Origin: Acidobacteriota bacterium
Lineage (GTDB): Bacteria; Acidobacteriota; Vicinamibacteria; Vicinamibacterales; Fen-181
Direction: 5' to 3'
Length of the DNA stretch: 64,000 nt
Assembly (NCBI GenBank): GCA_003170135.1
Contig: PMZR01000017.1
Location: 17,990-81,989, forward strand
Position 1 is the first letter of the stretch; every line of letters starts with the position of its first letter. The notes under the pieces were generated by a model, which saw only the letters and a list, made by a program, of their open reading frames with translations, ran no database searches and had not been told where the DNA came from. The translations under genes and the position numbers were made by a program. Shown here in pieces: positions 17,736 to 26,516 of this stretch.

Positions 17736-19136
17736 ATGCACTTCTACCTCGCCCTCCTCCTCGGCTATTCCGCGTTCCTGGTCCTCGCCGGGTTCTGGCT
17801 GGGTCGCCATGTCCGCGCGTCGAGCGATTTCTTCGTCGCCGGCCGGCAGCTGGGGACCGGCCTCATCTTCGCAACCGTGCTGGCCGCCAACATCGGCGCG
17901 GGGTCGGTCGTCGGCGCCGCCGGCGTGGGCTATCGCGACGGACTCAGCGCGTGGTGGTGGAACGGATCGGCGGGAATCGGATCGCTGCTGCTGGCGTTCT
18001 GGATCGGCCCGCGCATCTGGCGCCGGGCCGCTCGCGACAACTTCTACACCGTCGGCGACCTGCTCGAACAACGCTACGGCCGCACGGTCAGGGCCACGGT
18101 CGCGGTGCTGTTGTGGTTCGGCACGCTGTTCATCCTCGCCGGTCAACTGGTCGCGATCGGCTGGATCCTGGGCGTGGTTGCCGATGTGCCGCAATGGCTG
18201 GGATGCGTCATCGGCGGGATCGTGGTGGTCCTCTACTTCACCGCCGGCGGGCTGCACGGCTCGGCGCGCGTAAACCTGGTCCAGCTCGTGGTGAAGCTCA
18301 CCGGTTTCGCGATCGCGATCCCGCTGCTCGTCCAACGAGCCGGCGGCCTGGGCGCGATCACGGCGAGCCCGGCGCTGCCGCCGCACGCGGGCCAGTTCTG
18401 GGCGGGCAACGCCTCGATTGCCTTTCTCACGCTCCTCGTTCCGGCGTTCATGGTCTCGCCGGGCCTGCTGCAAAAGGCCTACGGCGCCAGGAATGCGCGC
18501 GCCGTGCGGCGCGGCTTCGCGGCAAACGGGGTGGTGTTGATGCTGTTCGGGTTCGTGCCGGCGCTGGTCGGCATGGTGGCGCGGATGCACCATCCCCACC
18601 TGGCCGAATCGGAGCTCGCGCTGCCGATGGCCATGGTGCGCGACGTGCCGCTCTGGATCGGCTCGCTCGCGCTGGCCGCGATCTTCTCCGCGGAGATCAG
18701 CGCGTCGGACGCCATCCTGTTCATGCTGGCGACCTCGCTCTCGCGCGACCTCTATCACCGGTTCGTCAACCCGGGGGCGTCGGATCGCGAACTGCTGCGC
18801 GTCGCGCGGCTCGCGGCGATTGCCGGGGGCCTGGGCGGCGTGCTGGCCGGGATCGCCCTGGCTGGCGTGATCAAGGCGCTGACGATCTTCTACTCGCTGC
18901 TCGGCGTCAGCCTCTTCGTCCCCGTCATCGTCGCGCTGCATAGCGACAGGCGACGCCCGCGCGAGGCAATGGCGTCGATCCTCGGGGGGACGCTCACCTA
19001 CTCGGTCGCATTCGCGATGACCGCCGGCCGGGGCTGGGGCTTCTTGACGCCGAACCTCCTGGGGCTCGCCGCCTCGGCGGCGGGATTCGGCGTGGTGGCG
19101 GTGGTGGCGCGGACGAGGGCGGGGTTACGCGCCTAA
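17736..19136 (+). CDS. Sodium:solute symporter (SSS family)
   Basis: 466 aa from ATG 17736, which starts directly with a membrane helix (HFYLALLLGYSAFLVLAGFW). About 12-13 helices. SSS signatures: RASSDFFVAGRQLGTGLIFATVLAANIGAGS near 27-57 and the AAIFSAEISASDAILFMLATSLSRDLY segment near 305-330. Shorter than the SGLT-type paralogue at 14573 and more like the proline/pantothenate/organic-solute branch. It follows the P1 hydrolase by 46 bp, so uptake of amino acids or small amides released by that enzyme is a reasonable guess. Confidence 0.85.
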   Translation: MHFYLALLLGYSAFLVLAGFWLGRHVRASSDFFVAGRQLGTGLIFATVLAANIGAGSVVGAAGVGYRDGLSAWWWNGSAGIGSLLLAFWIGPRIWRRAARDNFYTVGDLLEQRYGRTVRATVAVLLWFGTLFILAGQLVAIGWILGVVADVPQWLGCVIGGIVVVLYFTAGGLHGSARVNLVQLVVKLTGFAIAIPLLVQRAGGLGAITASPALPPHAGQFWAGNASIAFLTLLVPAFMVSPGLLQKAYGARNARAVRRGFAANGVVLMLFGFVPALVGMVARMHHPHLAESELALPMAMVRDVPLWIGSLALAAIFSAEISASDAILFMLATSLSRDLYHRFVNPGASDRELLRVARLAAIAGGLGGVLAGIALAGVIKALTIFYSLLGVSLFVPVIVALHSDRRRPREAMASILGGTLTYSVAFAMTAGRGWGFLTPNLLGLAASAAGFGVVAVVARTRAGLRA

Positions 19137-19141
19137 GTCAG

Positions 19142-19720
19142 TGCTACGTGCTGGGTGCTACGTGCTGGTGCTGGGTGCTAGTGCTAGGTGCTGGGGCCGA
19201 GGCGAAACGAGCGTTGTCCTGTGGTACGACCTGTGCTCCTTCCGGGGCATGGGTGTGAAACAGTTCACGGAACTGCGAGCGTGGCAGCTCGCGAATCGGC
19301 TGAAAATCGAGGTCGATCGCTTTACCGGCGTTCCGCCTGCAGCACAGGACCGCAGATTCTGCGACGACATCAGAGCGTCGAGCGCTTCGGTTTGTGCCAA
19401 CATCTCCGAAGGCTTCGGTCGGTACACGCACGGGGAGTTCGCCCACTTCGTGGTGATCGCGCGCGGGTCGCTCACTGAAACAGGAGAACCACCTGCTCGA
19501 TGCCCAGGATCGCCGCTATCTGACCCCGGAGTCGTTCACGCAAATGTGGGATCTGTCGGTCGACGCGATACGCTCCGTCAGCGGCCTCTCGACGTATCTG
19601 AGAACATACCCCACGCCCGGCGATCGCTCGGCTCTTCGGCGCAGCCGCACTTAGCACCTGGCACCAAGCACTTAGCACCAAGCACCAAGCACCAGCACCA
19701 AGCACCAGCACCAAGCACTA
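19142..19720. repeat. ORF-bearing heptamer inverted-repeat element
   Basis: Left arm 19142-19198: GTGCTAC, GTGCTGG, GTGCTAC, GTGCTGG, GTGCTAG and similar 7-bp units. Right arm 19646-19720: GCACTTA, GCACCTG, GCACCAA and GCACCA units, the reverse complement. The arms enclose about 450 bp that hold one gene, a frameshifted four-helix-bundle protein. The right arm supplies stop codons on both strands (TAG 19652-19654 for the enclosed gene, TAG at 19718-19720 for the convergent VWFA-type gene). Inverted arms around a four-helix-bundle ORF recall the stem-flanked 23S rRNA intervening sequences. This may be the fullest form of the heptamer elements in the window. Confidence 0.6.
19249..19654 (+). 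pseudogene. Four-helix-bundle (23S rRNA IVS-protein-like) gene with frameshift
   Basis: Reads MGVKQFTELRAWQLANRLKI, then IRASSASVCANISEGFGRYT and EFAHFVVIARGSLTET, which are the conserved segments of the four-helix-bundle/S23 family. After GSLTET at about 19480 the frame is lost. Skipping one base in ACAGGAGAAC restores ENHLLDAQDRRYLTPESFTQ and continues to TAG 19652. One extra G therefore breaks the gene (or it is a sequencing error or programmed slip). Restored length is about 134 residues, slightly longer than usual for the family. Family members occur in rRNA intervening sequences and, as Avd-like proteins, in diversity-generating retroelements; their general role is poorly understood. 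Confidence 0.75.
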
Positions 19721-20944
19721 CCCCACCCCCGCCGTCGCCTTCCCCACGGCCACCACCGGCGGCGGCAGCGGATCGGACCGGCGCATCCAGCGCGTGGCCG
19801 CCACCACGTGCAGCCCCCGGCCCGCAACCGTCACCGCGAGCGCGTGCGCGCGCTGCTCGCGATCGGCGGCACGGCCCTCGACCTCGAGGACGTAGCCGCC
19901 CAGCAGGGCGGTGGCGACCGGCGCCAGATCGCGGCCGTCGCCAGTCAACTGCGTCACGGTCCCGCCCGTTGCCCGCGCGATGGCGTGCAGGTCCGTGCTG
20001 TCGGGCGTGTCGAGGCGTGCCTGCCTGGAAAAGACGACGTGTACGACCGCGCGCGCGGCGGCGGCGAGATCCACGATCGTGGCCAGCTGCGGCGACGGCG
20101 CGTCGCCCTTCTCGGCCACACGAGAGATCTTCTGTTGCCGGCCAGCGGAGAAGAACAGCACGTTCTTCGGGCCCTCGAGCTTCACGAGATCCTGCAGCAC
20201 GCGGCCAAGCGCATCGAAGGAAGACGAAGGGCCGGCGCTCGCCGAGGCGGCGCGCCCGACCAGGTGCGAGACGCGTTCGAGAAGATCGACATGGCGGACG
20301 GCAAACGTGACAGGGCCCGCTCCGGGGAGCGCGATGAGCGCCGCGCGATCGACGGGGCCGATGACGTCGAGCAGGTGCTCGACCTCCGGCGCCACGCCTC
20401 GCTCGTCCCCGCGAGGGAAACTGGTTTCGTCGACGGCGACGACGATCGTGCGCGCCTCGTCGGCCCGCGCGATGACGCCCTTGCCCACGGCGATCGATGC
20501 GCCGGCCACCGGCGCCTGGGGACCGCGGAAGACGTAGTGGAGCGCCACGACCCGGCGCGGCGCGTCGTCGATCGACACGCGGAAATCGTCGCGCGTCAGG
20601 GTCACGGCCTGGTGCTGGGCTTCGAGGACGACGGCATCGACGAAGGTCGTCAGATCGACGGCGGCCGCATCCCGGCGCTCCGACTCGCCGCTCGCCTTCT
20701 CCTTGGGCGGCGGGAACTTGCCGGCAATCCGATCGCGCTCGTCCTTGGTCGATGATTCGTGGGATCCGGGTCTGGTGGTGGGACCGCCGCCCAGGTGCAG
20801 GCCGGACTCGGGCCGAGTGGCCGGGGGCGTCCGTCCGGGGTTGTTCTGGGTCTGGCTGCTCGTCCGCGCGAAGAACCCGGCGCCACCGGCGCCCATGAGC
20901 GAACCGACAACGAGGGCAACCACGAGGAATGAACGACGTGGCAT
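19718..20944 (-). CDS. VWFA-type secreted protein
   Basis: 408 aa; signal peptide about 1-26 (FLVVALVVGSLMGAGGAGFF). Low-complexity Pro/Thr/Arg region to about 80, then DLTTFVDAVVLEAQHQAVTL, TRDDFRVSIDD and TIVVAVDETSFPRGDE. This is the strand order of the Acidobacteria VWFA-related proteins; compare 3670-5748. It is shorter, with a degenerate metal site. NVLFFSAGRQQKISR marks a later core strand. Stands alone; downstream lies the heptamer element whose right arm contains its TAG stop. Function unknown. Confidence 0.7.
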   Translation of the reverse strand: MPRRSFLVVALVVGSLMGAGGAGFFARTSSQTQNNPGRTPPATRPESGLHLGGGPTTRPGSHESSTKDERDRIAGKFPPPKEKASGESERRDAAAVDLTTFVDAVVLEAQHQAVTLTRDDFRVSIDDAPRRVVALHYVFRGPQAPVAGASIAVGKGVIARADEARTIVVAVDETSFPRGDERGVAPEVEHLLDVIGPVDRAALIALPGAGPVTFAVRHVDLLERVSHLVGRAASASAGPSSSFDALGRVLQDLVKLEGPKNVLFFSAGRQQKISRVAEKGDAPSPQLATIVDLAAAARAVVHVVFSRQARLDTPDSTDLHAIARATGGTVTQLTGDGRDLAPVATALLGGYVLEVEGRAADREQRAHALAVTVAGRGLHVVAATRWMRRSDPLPPPVVAVGKATAGVG

Positions 20945-21079
20945 GATCGCTCCCGGCTGGCTTCGCGAGGCCGCAGGCCGCGGCGCGACAGGCGCTGGCA
21001 GGTCAAAAGCAGTTTGGAACCGCTGAGGCCGGTTGTCAAGCGGGGCGGCCGGGGCGCCCCGGCATTCACCCGAAATGTG

Positions 21080-21271
21080 TCACGCGGCGTCGTCTGGCTC
21101 GTGTGCATCCGATTTGCCCACGGCGTTGGTGACGAAGAACCGGTTCGGCCTCGGCATGACGATGGAAGGCGCAGTGGATGGCGCGTCCCGCTCCCAGGCC
21201 TCGATGATGCGGCGGTAGTAATCGATGGTTGACTCCGGCCCAAGCCCACCGACGATGCCGACGATCGCCAT
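21080..21271 (-). pseudogene. Truncated aspartate/glutamate racemase fragment
   Basis: The 63-residue frame starts with a good ribosome site (GGGAGGAGAG) and MAIVGIVGGLGPESTIDYYR, the conserved N-terminus of Asp/Glu racemase family enzymes, which are normally near 230 aa. Homology-like sequence lasts to about residue 38 (APSIVM); the rest does not resemble the family and soon reaches a stop. The catalytic Cys-containing loops are missing, so the gene is an inactive remnant left by a deletion. Confidence 0.65.
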
Positions 21272-21484
21272 CGATACGCTCTCCTCCCGGCTGGTGTCGC
21301 GGCCTGGCGGCTCACGCTCACCGGCGGTGCTTCATGATCGCGCCGGGCGCGCTCGCGTGCAAGCGTGGTTGGATGCCACCTTCGGGCACCCTTGCCCTGT
21401 CCCGCAGGTCGCGGTCACGATCGCCGGGACTGTGGCGGAGCAGGTTCCGGCCGGGTACACGCGCTTGTTCGCCGGCGCCCTGAA

Positions 21485-21504
21485 TGCTAGCATGTGTGCT
21501 AGCA
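21485..21504. promoter_or_regulatory. Probable toxin-antitoxin autoregulatory operator
   Basis: Two copies of the palindrome TGCTAGCA, at 21485-21492 and 21497-21504, centres 12 bp apart, end 12 bp before the antitoxin start codon. Ribbon-helix-helix antitoxins of FitA/VapB type repress their own operon by binding such short inverted repeats. Confidence 0.6.
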
Positions 21505-21516
21505 GTGAGGTCGTCG

Positions 21517-21744
21517 ATGGCTACCCTTACGATTCGGAATGTACCACCACGAACGGTGAAGTCGCTCAAGGCCCTCGCCCGCCGAAACGGCCATTCGATG
21601 GAGCAGGAAGTCCGCGATCTCCTGGAAACGTCAGTCAACGAGCGGGCGGCCGTGCTCGAACAGATTGAGGCCGGCTGGGCGACCCAGACGCGGCGGCCCC
21701 GTGCCGAAGAGGTCGACGGCTGGATCACGACAGAACGCGCATGA
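21517..21744 (+). CDS. FitA/VapB-like ribbon-helix-helix antitoxin
   Basis: 75 aa from ATG 21517 (GAGG 7 nt upstream). MATLTIRNVPPRTVKSLKAL is the DNA-binding beta strand and first helix of a ribbon-helix-helix domain, followed by RNGHSMEQEVRDLLET. The C-terminal tail (about 50-75, with EEVDGWITTERA) should bind and inhibit the toxin. It overlaps the toxin gene by 4 nt (ATGA at 21741), the normal arrangement for type II systems. Expected to bind the TGCTAGCA pair just upstream. Confidence 0.85.
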   Translation: MATLTIRNVPPRTVKSLKALARRNGHSMEQEVRDLLETSVNERAAVLEQIEAGWATQTRRPRAEEVDGWITTERA

Positions 21745-22151
21745 ACGTCGTCGTCGACACGAACGTCGTCGCGTACTTCTTGCTGGGAACACAAGCGTTC
21801 GTCGAGGAGGCCCGCGGTTTCTGGCAACGCGTGAAGAAACCGATGGCCCCGGCGCTGTGGGAGGCCGAGCTGGCCAACGTGGTGTGGATGGCGGTGCGAG
21901 CCAAGGTGCTCGCGCCGGATGAGGCACCGAAACGGCTGACGCTTGCCGCCGCGTTGGGAATCGAATCCGTGTCGAACAAGTCGCTCTGGCATGGTGCCCT
22001 CAGCCGCGCCGTCAGCTCCGGCGTGGCCGTTTACGACACCCTGTTCGTCGAACTCGCTTCCCGGGAACACCTGCTGCTTGCGACCTTCGACGCGAGGATC
22101 CTCAAGGCGTTCCCAGACCTCGCTCGTCGCCCCAGAGCCCTGGCCGGCTGA
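21741..22151 (+). CDS. PIN-domain ribonuclease toxin (VapC-like)
   Basis: 136 aa, standard for VapC. Metal-binding acidic residues: Asp6 (VVVDTNVVAYFLLG), Glu43 in WEAELANVVW, Asp99 in AVYDTLFVELA and Asp117 in LATFDARI. It is a Mg2+-dependent endoribonuclease that cuts tRNA or rRNA when free of its antitoxin. Coupled to the antitoxin by an ATGA overlap, so the module looks intact. Confidence 0.88.
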   Translation: MNVVVDTNVVAYFLLGTQAFVEEARGFWQRVKKPMAPALWEAELANVVWMAVRAKVLAPDEAPKRLTLAAALGIESVSNKSLWHGALSRAVSSGVAVYDTLFVELASREHLLLATFDARILKAFPDLARRPRALAG

Positions 22152-22644
22152 CGTTCGCGTCACCCTCGGCCGTACCGCGTGAGGTTCGCGGATGTCCGGT
22201 GCAGCGCGTCGATACTCACGCGCCGCGATGCAAGCGCCTCCGCAAATGCCATTCGCTGATTGCGGCACACGCCGCCCACATCAAGAAAGCCTCGATGAAT
22301 GACTCGTTAGCAGCCTGCGGCGCCCCTTCCCAGGTATCCACCGCGCTTTGCAGGTAACCGCGGGACGGTCCGGCCCGGACGCGGTCCGGAAACGTCGGAC
22401 ACGGCGCATGTTAGCACCGGCATCCAGAATCGCGCATTCCCGGGTTACCTGCGAACCTCGCAGGTAACCACGCGCGGGCGATGTCGATGGGACGAACACG
22501 CGCGACCGGAGCGGGACGACCGGGACGTGACGGAATGTGAACGGGCAGGCAGCAGGGCGGAGCAACCGGAATCGGGGTCGCGAGGGGCGAAGCCTTCTCC
22601 GCCCCTCCGGTCTGGTCGGGCCGGGACCAGCCCGGCCCCAGGCA
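22152..22644. other. Gap between toxin and redox cluster, no gene seen
   Basis: Nearly 500 bp between two convergent genes without a supported coding frame. Apart from the GCAGGTAACC hairpin set at 22350-22474 I see only GC-rich non-repetitive sequence, which may be debris around the toxin-antitoxin insertion. Confidence 0.5.
22350..22474. repeat. Hairpin and repeated GCAGGTAACC motif
   Basis: A near-perfect stem-loop at 22443-22469 has arms GGTTACCTGCGA and TCGCAGGTAACC with a 3-nt loop. The same GCAGGTAACC followed by GCG-rich sequence also occurs at 22350-22359, giving a direct repeat of one arm about 110 bp away; a degenerate copy (CAGGTATCC) is at 22331. Between them is the GC dyad GGTCCGGCCCGGAC. 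No T-tract follows, so it is more likely a repetitive palindrome or protein site than a terminator. Confidence 0.55.
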
Positions 22645-25600
22645 CTACTTCGCGAACAGGCCGTCGAACCACTTCTGGAACCGCACCTCCAGGTGATCGA
22701 GCGCCAGCGTCGATGCGGGCATCGTCGCGGGCGTCGTCAGCGTGGCCGGCGCGGATGGCAGCATGGGGAAGCGGCTGCGATCCCAGATCGCGTCGCCGTT
22801 GCCGCCCTCGAGCACCACGTCGCGGTAGATCGGCGCGACGCGCCGGATCTCCTCCAGCACCTCGTCGGTGCTCGCGTACTTCATCTTGAACCGGTAGCCC
22901 ATGCCCGCGGCCAGCTGGCACAGGATCTCCCACGTCTCGAGGCCGGCGCGGGGCGGCACGGCGCGGCGCACGCGCTGCACGCGCCGCTCGGAGTTGGTGA
23001 ACGTGCCGTTGGTCTCGACCGACGCGCAAAGCGGCAGCACCACGTTGGCGGCCTTCGCCGTCTCGGTCAGGAACAAATCGCCGACGACGAGGAAGTCGGT
23101 CGCCAGCAGCCCCTCGCGCAGGTCCGCGGGAAGCGTGTCGCAACCGAGCGGGTCCTCGCCGAGCACGATCGCCACCTTGATCTTCTTCTCGCGCAGCAGC
23201 TGCGCGACCGGCGCGCCGGCGGGCTCGATGTCGCGAAGCGCGACGCACCATTCCTTTTCCAGGTTGTCGATCGCCTCCTCGCTGTCGGTCGCCAGATAGC
23301 CGGGATACCACGCCGGGTCCGCGCCCATGTCGAGCAACCCCTGCGCGTTCGACTTCTCGTGCATCGGCAGCAGCGAGCAGCCCAGGACGGTCGCCGCCCG
23401 CGCCAGCAGCGCGGTGTCGTTGGCCACCCGCGGCCCGCGATAGTCGCGGTTGCAGATGAGCACCTTGAGGATGCTCTTCGCCAGCAGCCGCGCCGCGTCG
23501 CGGACCTGGGCCATCTCGACGCCCGTGCGCTCCTCGATGGCCGCCTCCGGCATGTCCGCCACGAGCGCCGCCGCCATCGTCTGCGCGGCCTCCGGCTGGC
23601 CCGCCAGCTTCGCGAATTCGGCGAGCAGCGCCGCCACCACCAGCATCTGGGTGTCGGGCCGGCACTGCAGGAAGATCTCGGCGAACTGCGCGGTCCGGTT
23701 CGGCTCGGGCCCGATGTAGACGAGCTTGCCGCCCGCGCGGATCGCCCGCTTGCCGAGCAGGTCCACGACGAAATGCTCGTCGGCCAGCTCCGAGTTGACG
23801 ACGAGCAGCGTCTGCGCGTCGATGACGTCGGCGTAGGTCGCGGTCGCCAGCACCTCGGGCCGGAAGTGCCCGGGGTTGACGATCTGCGAGAACGACGTCA
23901 CGTTGTGCGTCTTCAGCGCGACGCGCGCCAGCTTCTGCGCGAGATAGATCTCCTCGTTGGTCAGGCGCGGCGAGACGAAGACCGCGATCTCGCGGCCGGC
24001 GTACCGACGGCTCATCTCCTTGAGCCGCATCGCGGCGTAGGCGATCGTGTCGCCGAGCGGCGCGTCCTGCATCTCGCGCCCCGGCCGGATCCGGCCCGCG
24101 GCCAGCCGGTCGGCGGCGTGCACGTAGTTGAAGCCGAACCGGCCCCGCCGGCAGTGGTTCCCGAAGGTGACCCCGTCGTGCTCGCGGCGCGTGACCTTCA
24201 CCAGCGTGTCGCCGAAGGTGTCGTAGTTGAGGCGGCAGCCGACGCCGCAGTAATGGCAGACCGACGACACCGGCGTCGTCTTCCACGGGCCCGGCTTGGC
24301 GAGCGGGATCTTCTGCGAGATGGCGCCGGTCGGGCACGTGCCGATGCAGAGGCCGCAGGACACGCAGTCCGTGTCGGCGAGCGACATGCCGAGCGGCGGG
24401 CGCACCACCGCGTTGAAGCCGCGGTAGGCGAACCCGAAGGCCGAGACGCCGACCACCTCGCTGCACACCCGCAGGCAGCGCGCGCAGAGCACGCACTTGT
24501 TCGGGTCGAGCTCGATGAGCGGGTGCGAATTGTCGATCGGGTGCTGCCGCGCCTCGCCCAGGTAGCGCTTCAGATCGACGCCGTACTCGGTGGCGTAGCG
24601 GCGCAGGTCGCAGTCGAAGAGCGCCGTGCAGCCGCACTCGAGGCAGCGCTGGACTTCCTTCTTCACGTCTTCCGCGGAGTAGCCCTGCTCCACCTCGACG
24701 AAGCTCTTCACGCGCTCTTCGGCGGGCAGCATCGGCATCATGCGCCGCGGCGAGACCTGCTGCGATCGCAGGTCCTTCACCGTCACCTTCGCGAACGTGT
24801 CCTTCCGGCTGAAGAACTCCTGCGGCTCGGCCGAGACGACGCCGGTCGTGACGTACTTGTCGATGGCGTAGGCCGCCTTGCGCCCGGCCGCGATCGCCTC
24901 GATGGCGGTCGCCGCGCCCGTCACCACGTCGCCGCCCGAGAAGACGCCCTCGACGCTCGTCTCGAACGTCCGGTCGTTCACCTGGATCGTCTGCCAGCGC
25001 GTCAGGTTCAGCACCTCGCCGAGCGGCAGCATGCCGGGCACGCGGCCGTCGATGAGGTCGGTCACCGTCGTCGCCTGCCCGATGGCCGCGATGACGAAGT
25101 CGCACTCGACGACGAACTCGGAGCCGCGGACCGGTTTGGGGCTGCGGCGGCCCGACGCGTCCGGATCGCCCAGTTCCATGCGCAGGCACTCGATGCCGCA
25201 CACGCGGCCGTTCGCGGTCAGCACGCGCTGCGGCGCGACGAGGAACTCCATCTGCACGCCTTCGTCGATCGCGTCGTGGATCTCGGTGGCGTTGGCGGGC
25301 ATCTCGGTGCGCGTGCGCCGGTAGAGCAGCTGCACCTGGCCCACGCCGAGGCGCAGCGCCGTCCGGGCGCAGTCGATCGCGGTGTTGCCGCCGCCGACCA
25401 CGACCACGCGGCCGTGGATGTCGATCTTCTTGCGCAGCCCGAAGTTCTTCAGGAACTCGATCCCCGAGAGCACGCCGGTCGATTCCTCGTTCTGCACGCG
25501 CATCAGCGAACTGCGCCACGCGCCGATGCCGAGGAAGATCGCGTCGTAGCCGCTTTCCTTCAGCCCCGCGATCGTGAAGTCCTTGCCGAGCGTCGTGTTG

Positions 25601-26391
25601 GTCTTGAGCGTCACGCCGAGGCTGAGGATCTGGTTGATCTCGAGATCGAGCACGTCCTTCGGCAGCCGGTATTCCGGGATGCCGTAGCGCAGCATGCCGC
25701 CGGCCTCCGGCTGCGACTCGAAGATGTCGGCGTGGTAGCCGCCTAGCGCCAGGTAGTAGGCGGCCGAGAGCCCCGCGGGACCGGCCCCGACAATCGCGAC
25801 GCGCCGGCCGTTTTGCGGCGCGGTCGCCGGCCTGAAGCTGTCGGCGGCGCCGAGATCGAGATCGGTCAGGTAGCGCTTGATGTAGTCGATGCCGACCGCC
25901 TCGTCGAGCAGGTTGCGCCGGCAGCCCTTCACCTCGCACGGCCGCGTGCACACGCGCCCGCACACCGACGGCAGCGGGTTGCGCTCCTTGATGAGCGCGA
26001 CGGCGTCCCGGTACTTGCCGATGGCCGCCAGCGCCACGTACCCCTGGATGTCGACACTGGCCGGGCACGCAATCTGGCACGGCCCGATGCAGTCCGCGTA
26101 GTGGTCCGAGAGCAGCAGCTCGAGCGCCGCCTTGCGCGACAGCCGCACCTCGGTGCTCGCGGTCTCCACGACCATGCCGTTTGTGACCTTCGTCGAGCAC
26201 GCGGGCAGCAGCGTCCGGGCGCCCTTCACCTTGACGACGCACAGGAAGCACGACGCGAACGGTTCGAGCTGCCCGTCGTGACACAGCGTCGGGATGTTGC
26301 CGATGCCGTGGTGGCGGGCGACCTGGAGAACGGTCTGGCTGCTGTCGGTGATGACCCGCTTGCCATCTATTTCGAGCTTTACGAGCGCCAT
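22645..26391 (-). CDS. Fused [2Fe-2S] ferredoxin / NfnB-GltD-like flavoprotein / NuoG-like molybdopterin-fold protein
   Basis: 1248 aa. Domains: [2Fe-2S] ferredoxin 1-78 (Cys37, 48, 51, 65); GltD-type [4Fe-4S] region about 95-170 (CIGPCQIACP, CGRVCTRPCEVKGC); FAD site VAIVGAGPAGLSAAYYLALG near 198; NAD(P)H site VVVVGGGNTAIDCARTALRLG near 329; two [4Fe-4S] motifs near 630-685 (CVLCARCLRVC, CVSCGLCIGTC). From about 708 a molybdopterin-oxidoreductase fold begins with CHYCGVGC. Where formate dehydrogenases carry catalytic Cys or Sec followed by His, this protein reads HNVTSFSQIVNPGHF, with no ligand, so the last domain is probably a structural NuoG-like module. With NuoF- and NuoE-like neighbours it likely forms an NAD(P)-linked, perhaps electron-bifurcating, soluble complex. 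Confidence 0.82.
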   Translation of the reverse strand: MALVKLEIDGKRVITDSSQTVLQVARHHGIGNIPTLCHDGQLEPFASCFLCVVKVKGARTLLPACSTKVTNGMVVETASTEVRLSRKAALELLLSDHYADCIGPCQIACPASVDIQGYVALAAIGKYRDAVALIKERNPLPSVCGRVCTRPCEVKGCRRNLLDEAVGIDYIKRYLTDLDLGAADSFRPATAPQNGRRVAIVGAGPAGLSAAYYLALGGYHADIFESQPEAGGMLRYGIPEYRLPKDVLDLEINQILSLGVTLKTNTTLGKDFTIAGLKESGYDAIFLGIGAWRSSLMRVQNEESTGVLSGIEFLKNFGLRKKIDIHGRVVVVGGGNTAIDCARTALRLGVGQVQLLYRRTRTEMPANATEIHDAIDEGVQMEFLVAPQRVLTANGRVCGIECLRMELGDPDASGRRSPKPVRGSEFVVECDFVIAAIGQATTVTDLIDGRVPGMLPLGEVLNLTRWQTIQVNDRTFETSVEGVFSGGDVVTGAATAIEAIAAGRKAAYAIDKYVTTGVVSAEPQEFFSRKDTFAKVTVKDLRSQQVSPRRMMPMLPAEERVKSFVEVEQGYSAEDVKKEVQRCLECGCTALFDCDLRRYATEYGVDLKRYLGEARQHPIDNSHPLIELDPNKCVLCARCLRVCSEVVGVSAFGFAYRGFNAVVRPPLGMSLADTDCVSCGLCIGTCPTGAISQKIPLAKPGPWKTTPVSSVCHYCGVGCRLNYDTFGDTLVKVTRREHDGVTFGNHCRRGRFGFNYVHAADRLAAGRIRPGREMQDAPLGDTIAYAAMRLKEMSRRYAGREIAVFVSPRLTNEEIYLAQKLARVALKTHNVTSFSQIVNPGHFRPEVLATATYADVIDAQTLLVVNSELADEHFVVDLLGKRAIRAGGKLVYIGPEPNRTAQFAEIFLQCRPDTQMLVVAALLAEFAKLAGQPEAAQTMAAALVADMPEAAIEERTGVEMAQVRDAARLLAKSILKVLICNRDYRGPRVANDTALLARAATVLGCSLLPMHEKSNAQGLLDMGADPAWYPGYLATDSEEAIDNLEKEWCVALRDIEPAGAPVAQLLREKKIKVAIVLGEDPLGCDTLPADLREGLLATDFLVVGDLFLTETAKAANVVLPLCASVETNGTFTNSERRVQRVRRAVPPRAGLETWEILCQLAAGMGYRFKMKYASTDEVLEEIRRVAPIYRDVVLEGGNGDAIWDRSRFPMLPSAPATLTTPATMPASTLALDHLEVRFQKWFDGLFAK

Positions 26392-26407
26392 GTGGAGCCT
26401 CTGAGTA

Positions 26408-26511
26408 GGAATCAGGAGTCAGGAATCAGGAGTCAGGAGCCAGGAGCCGCCGGAGCCGGCAGGCGGTCCGCACCGTCCACCTGATTCCCGACTCCTGGTT
26501 CCTGATTCCTG
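26408..26511. repeat. Heptamer inverted-repeat element (GGANTCA / TGATTCC)
   Basis: Left arm 26408-26448: GGAATCA, GGAGTCA, GGAATCA, GGAGTCA, GGAGCCA. Right arm 26482-26511: TGATTCC, CGACTCC, TGGTTCC, TGATTCC. The 33-bp core is GC rich with GCCGGAGCCGGC. It sits between the NuoF-like stop (26517) and the fusion gene start (26391), inside an operon. The cleanest example of the 7-bp period with a non-GTGC unit. Confidence 0.85.
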
Positions 26512-26516
26512 TCGTT

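Noticed and set aside
21229..21483. 84-codon plus-strand frame before the antitoxin
   Set aside because: No ribosome site or family similarity, and it overlaps the racemase start region on the other strand.
22645..24300. Catalytic formate dehydrogenase domain, possibly with selenocysteine
   Set aside because: The segment aligned to the catalytic Cys/Sec-His has neither Cys nor TGA; it reads SFSQIVNPGHF.
22537..25746. 1069-codon plus-strand frame opposite the fusion redox gene
   Set aside because: Composition (Arg, His, Val repeats) is typical of antisense readings in GC-rich DNA, while the minus strand encodes full redox domains.
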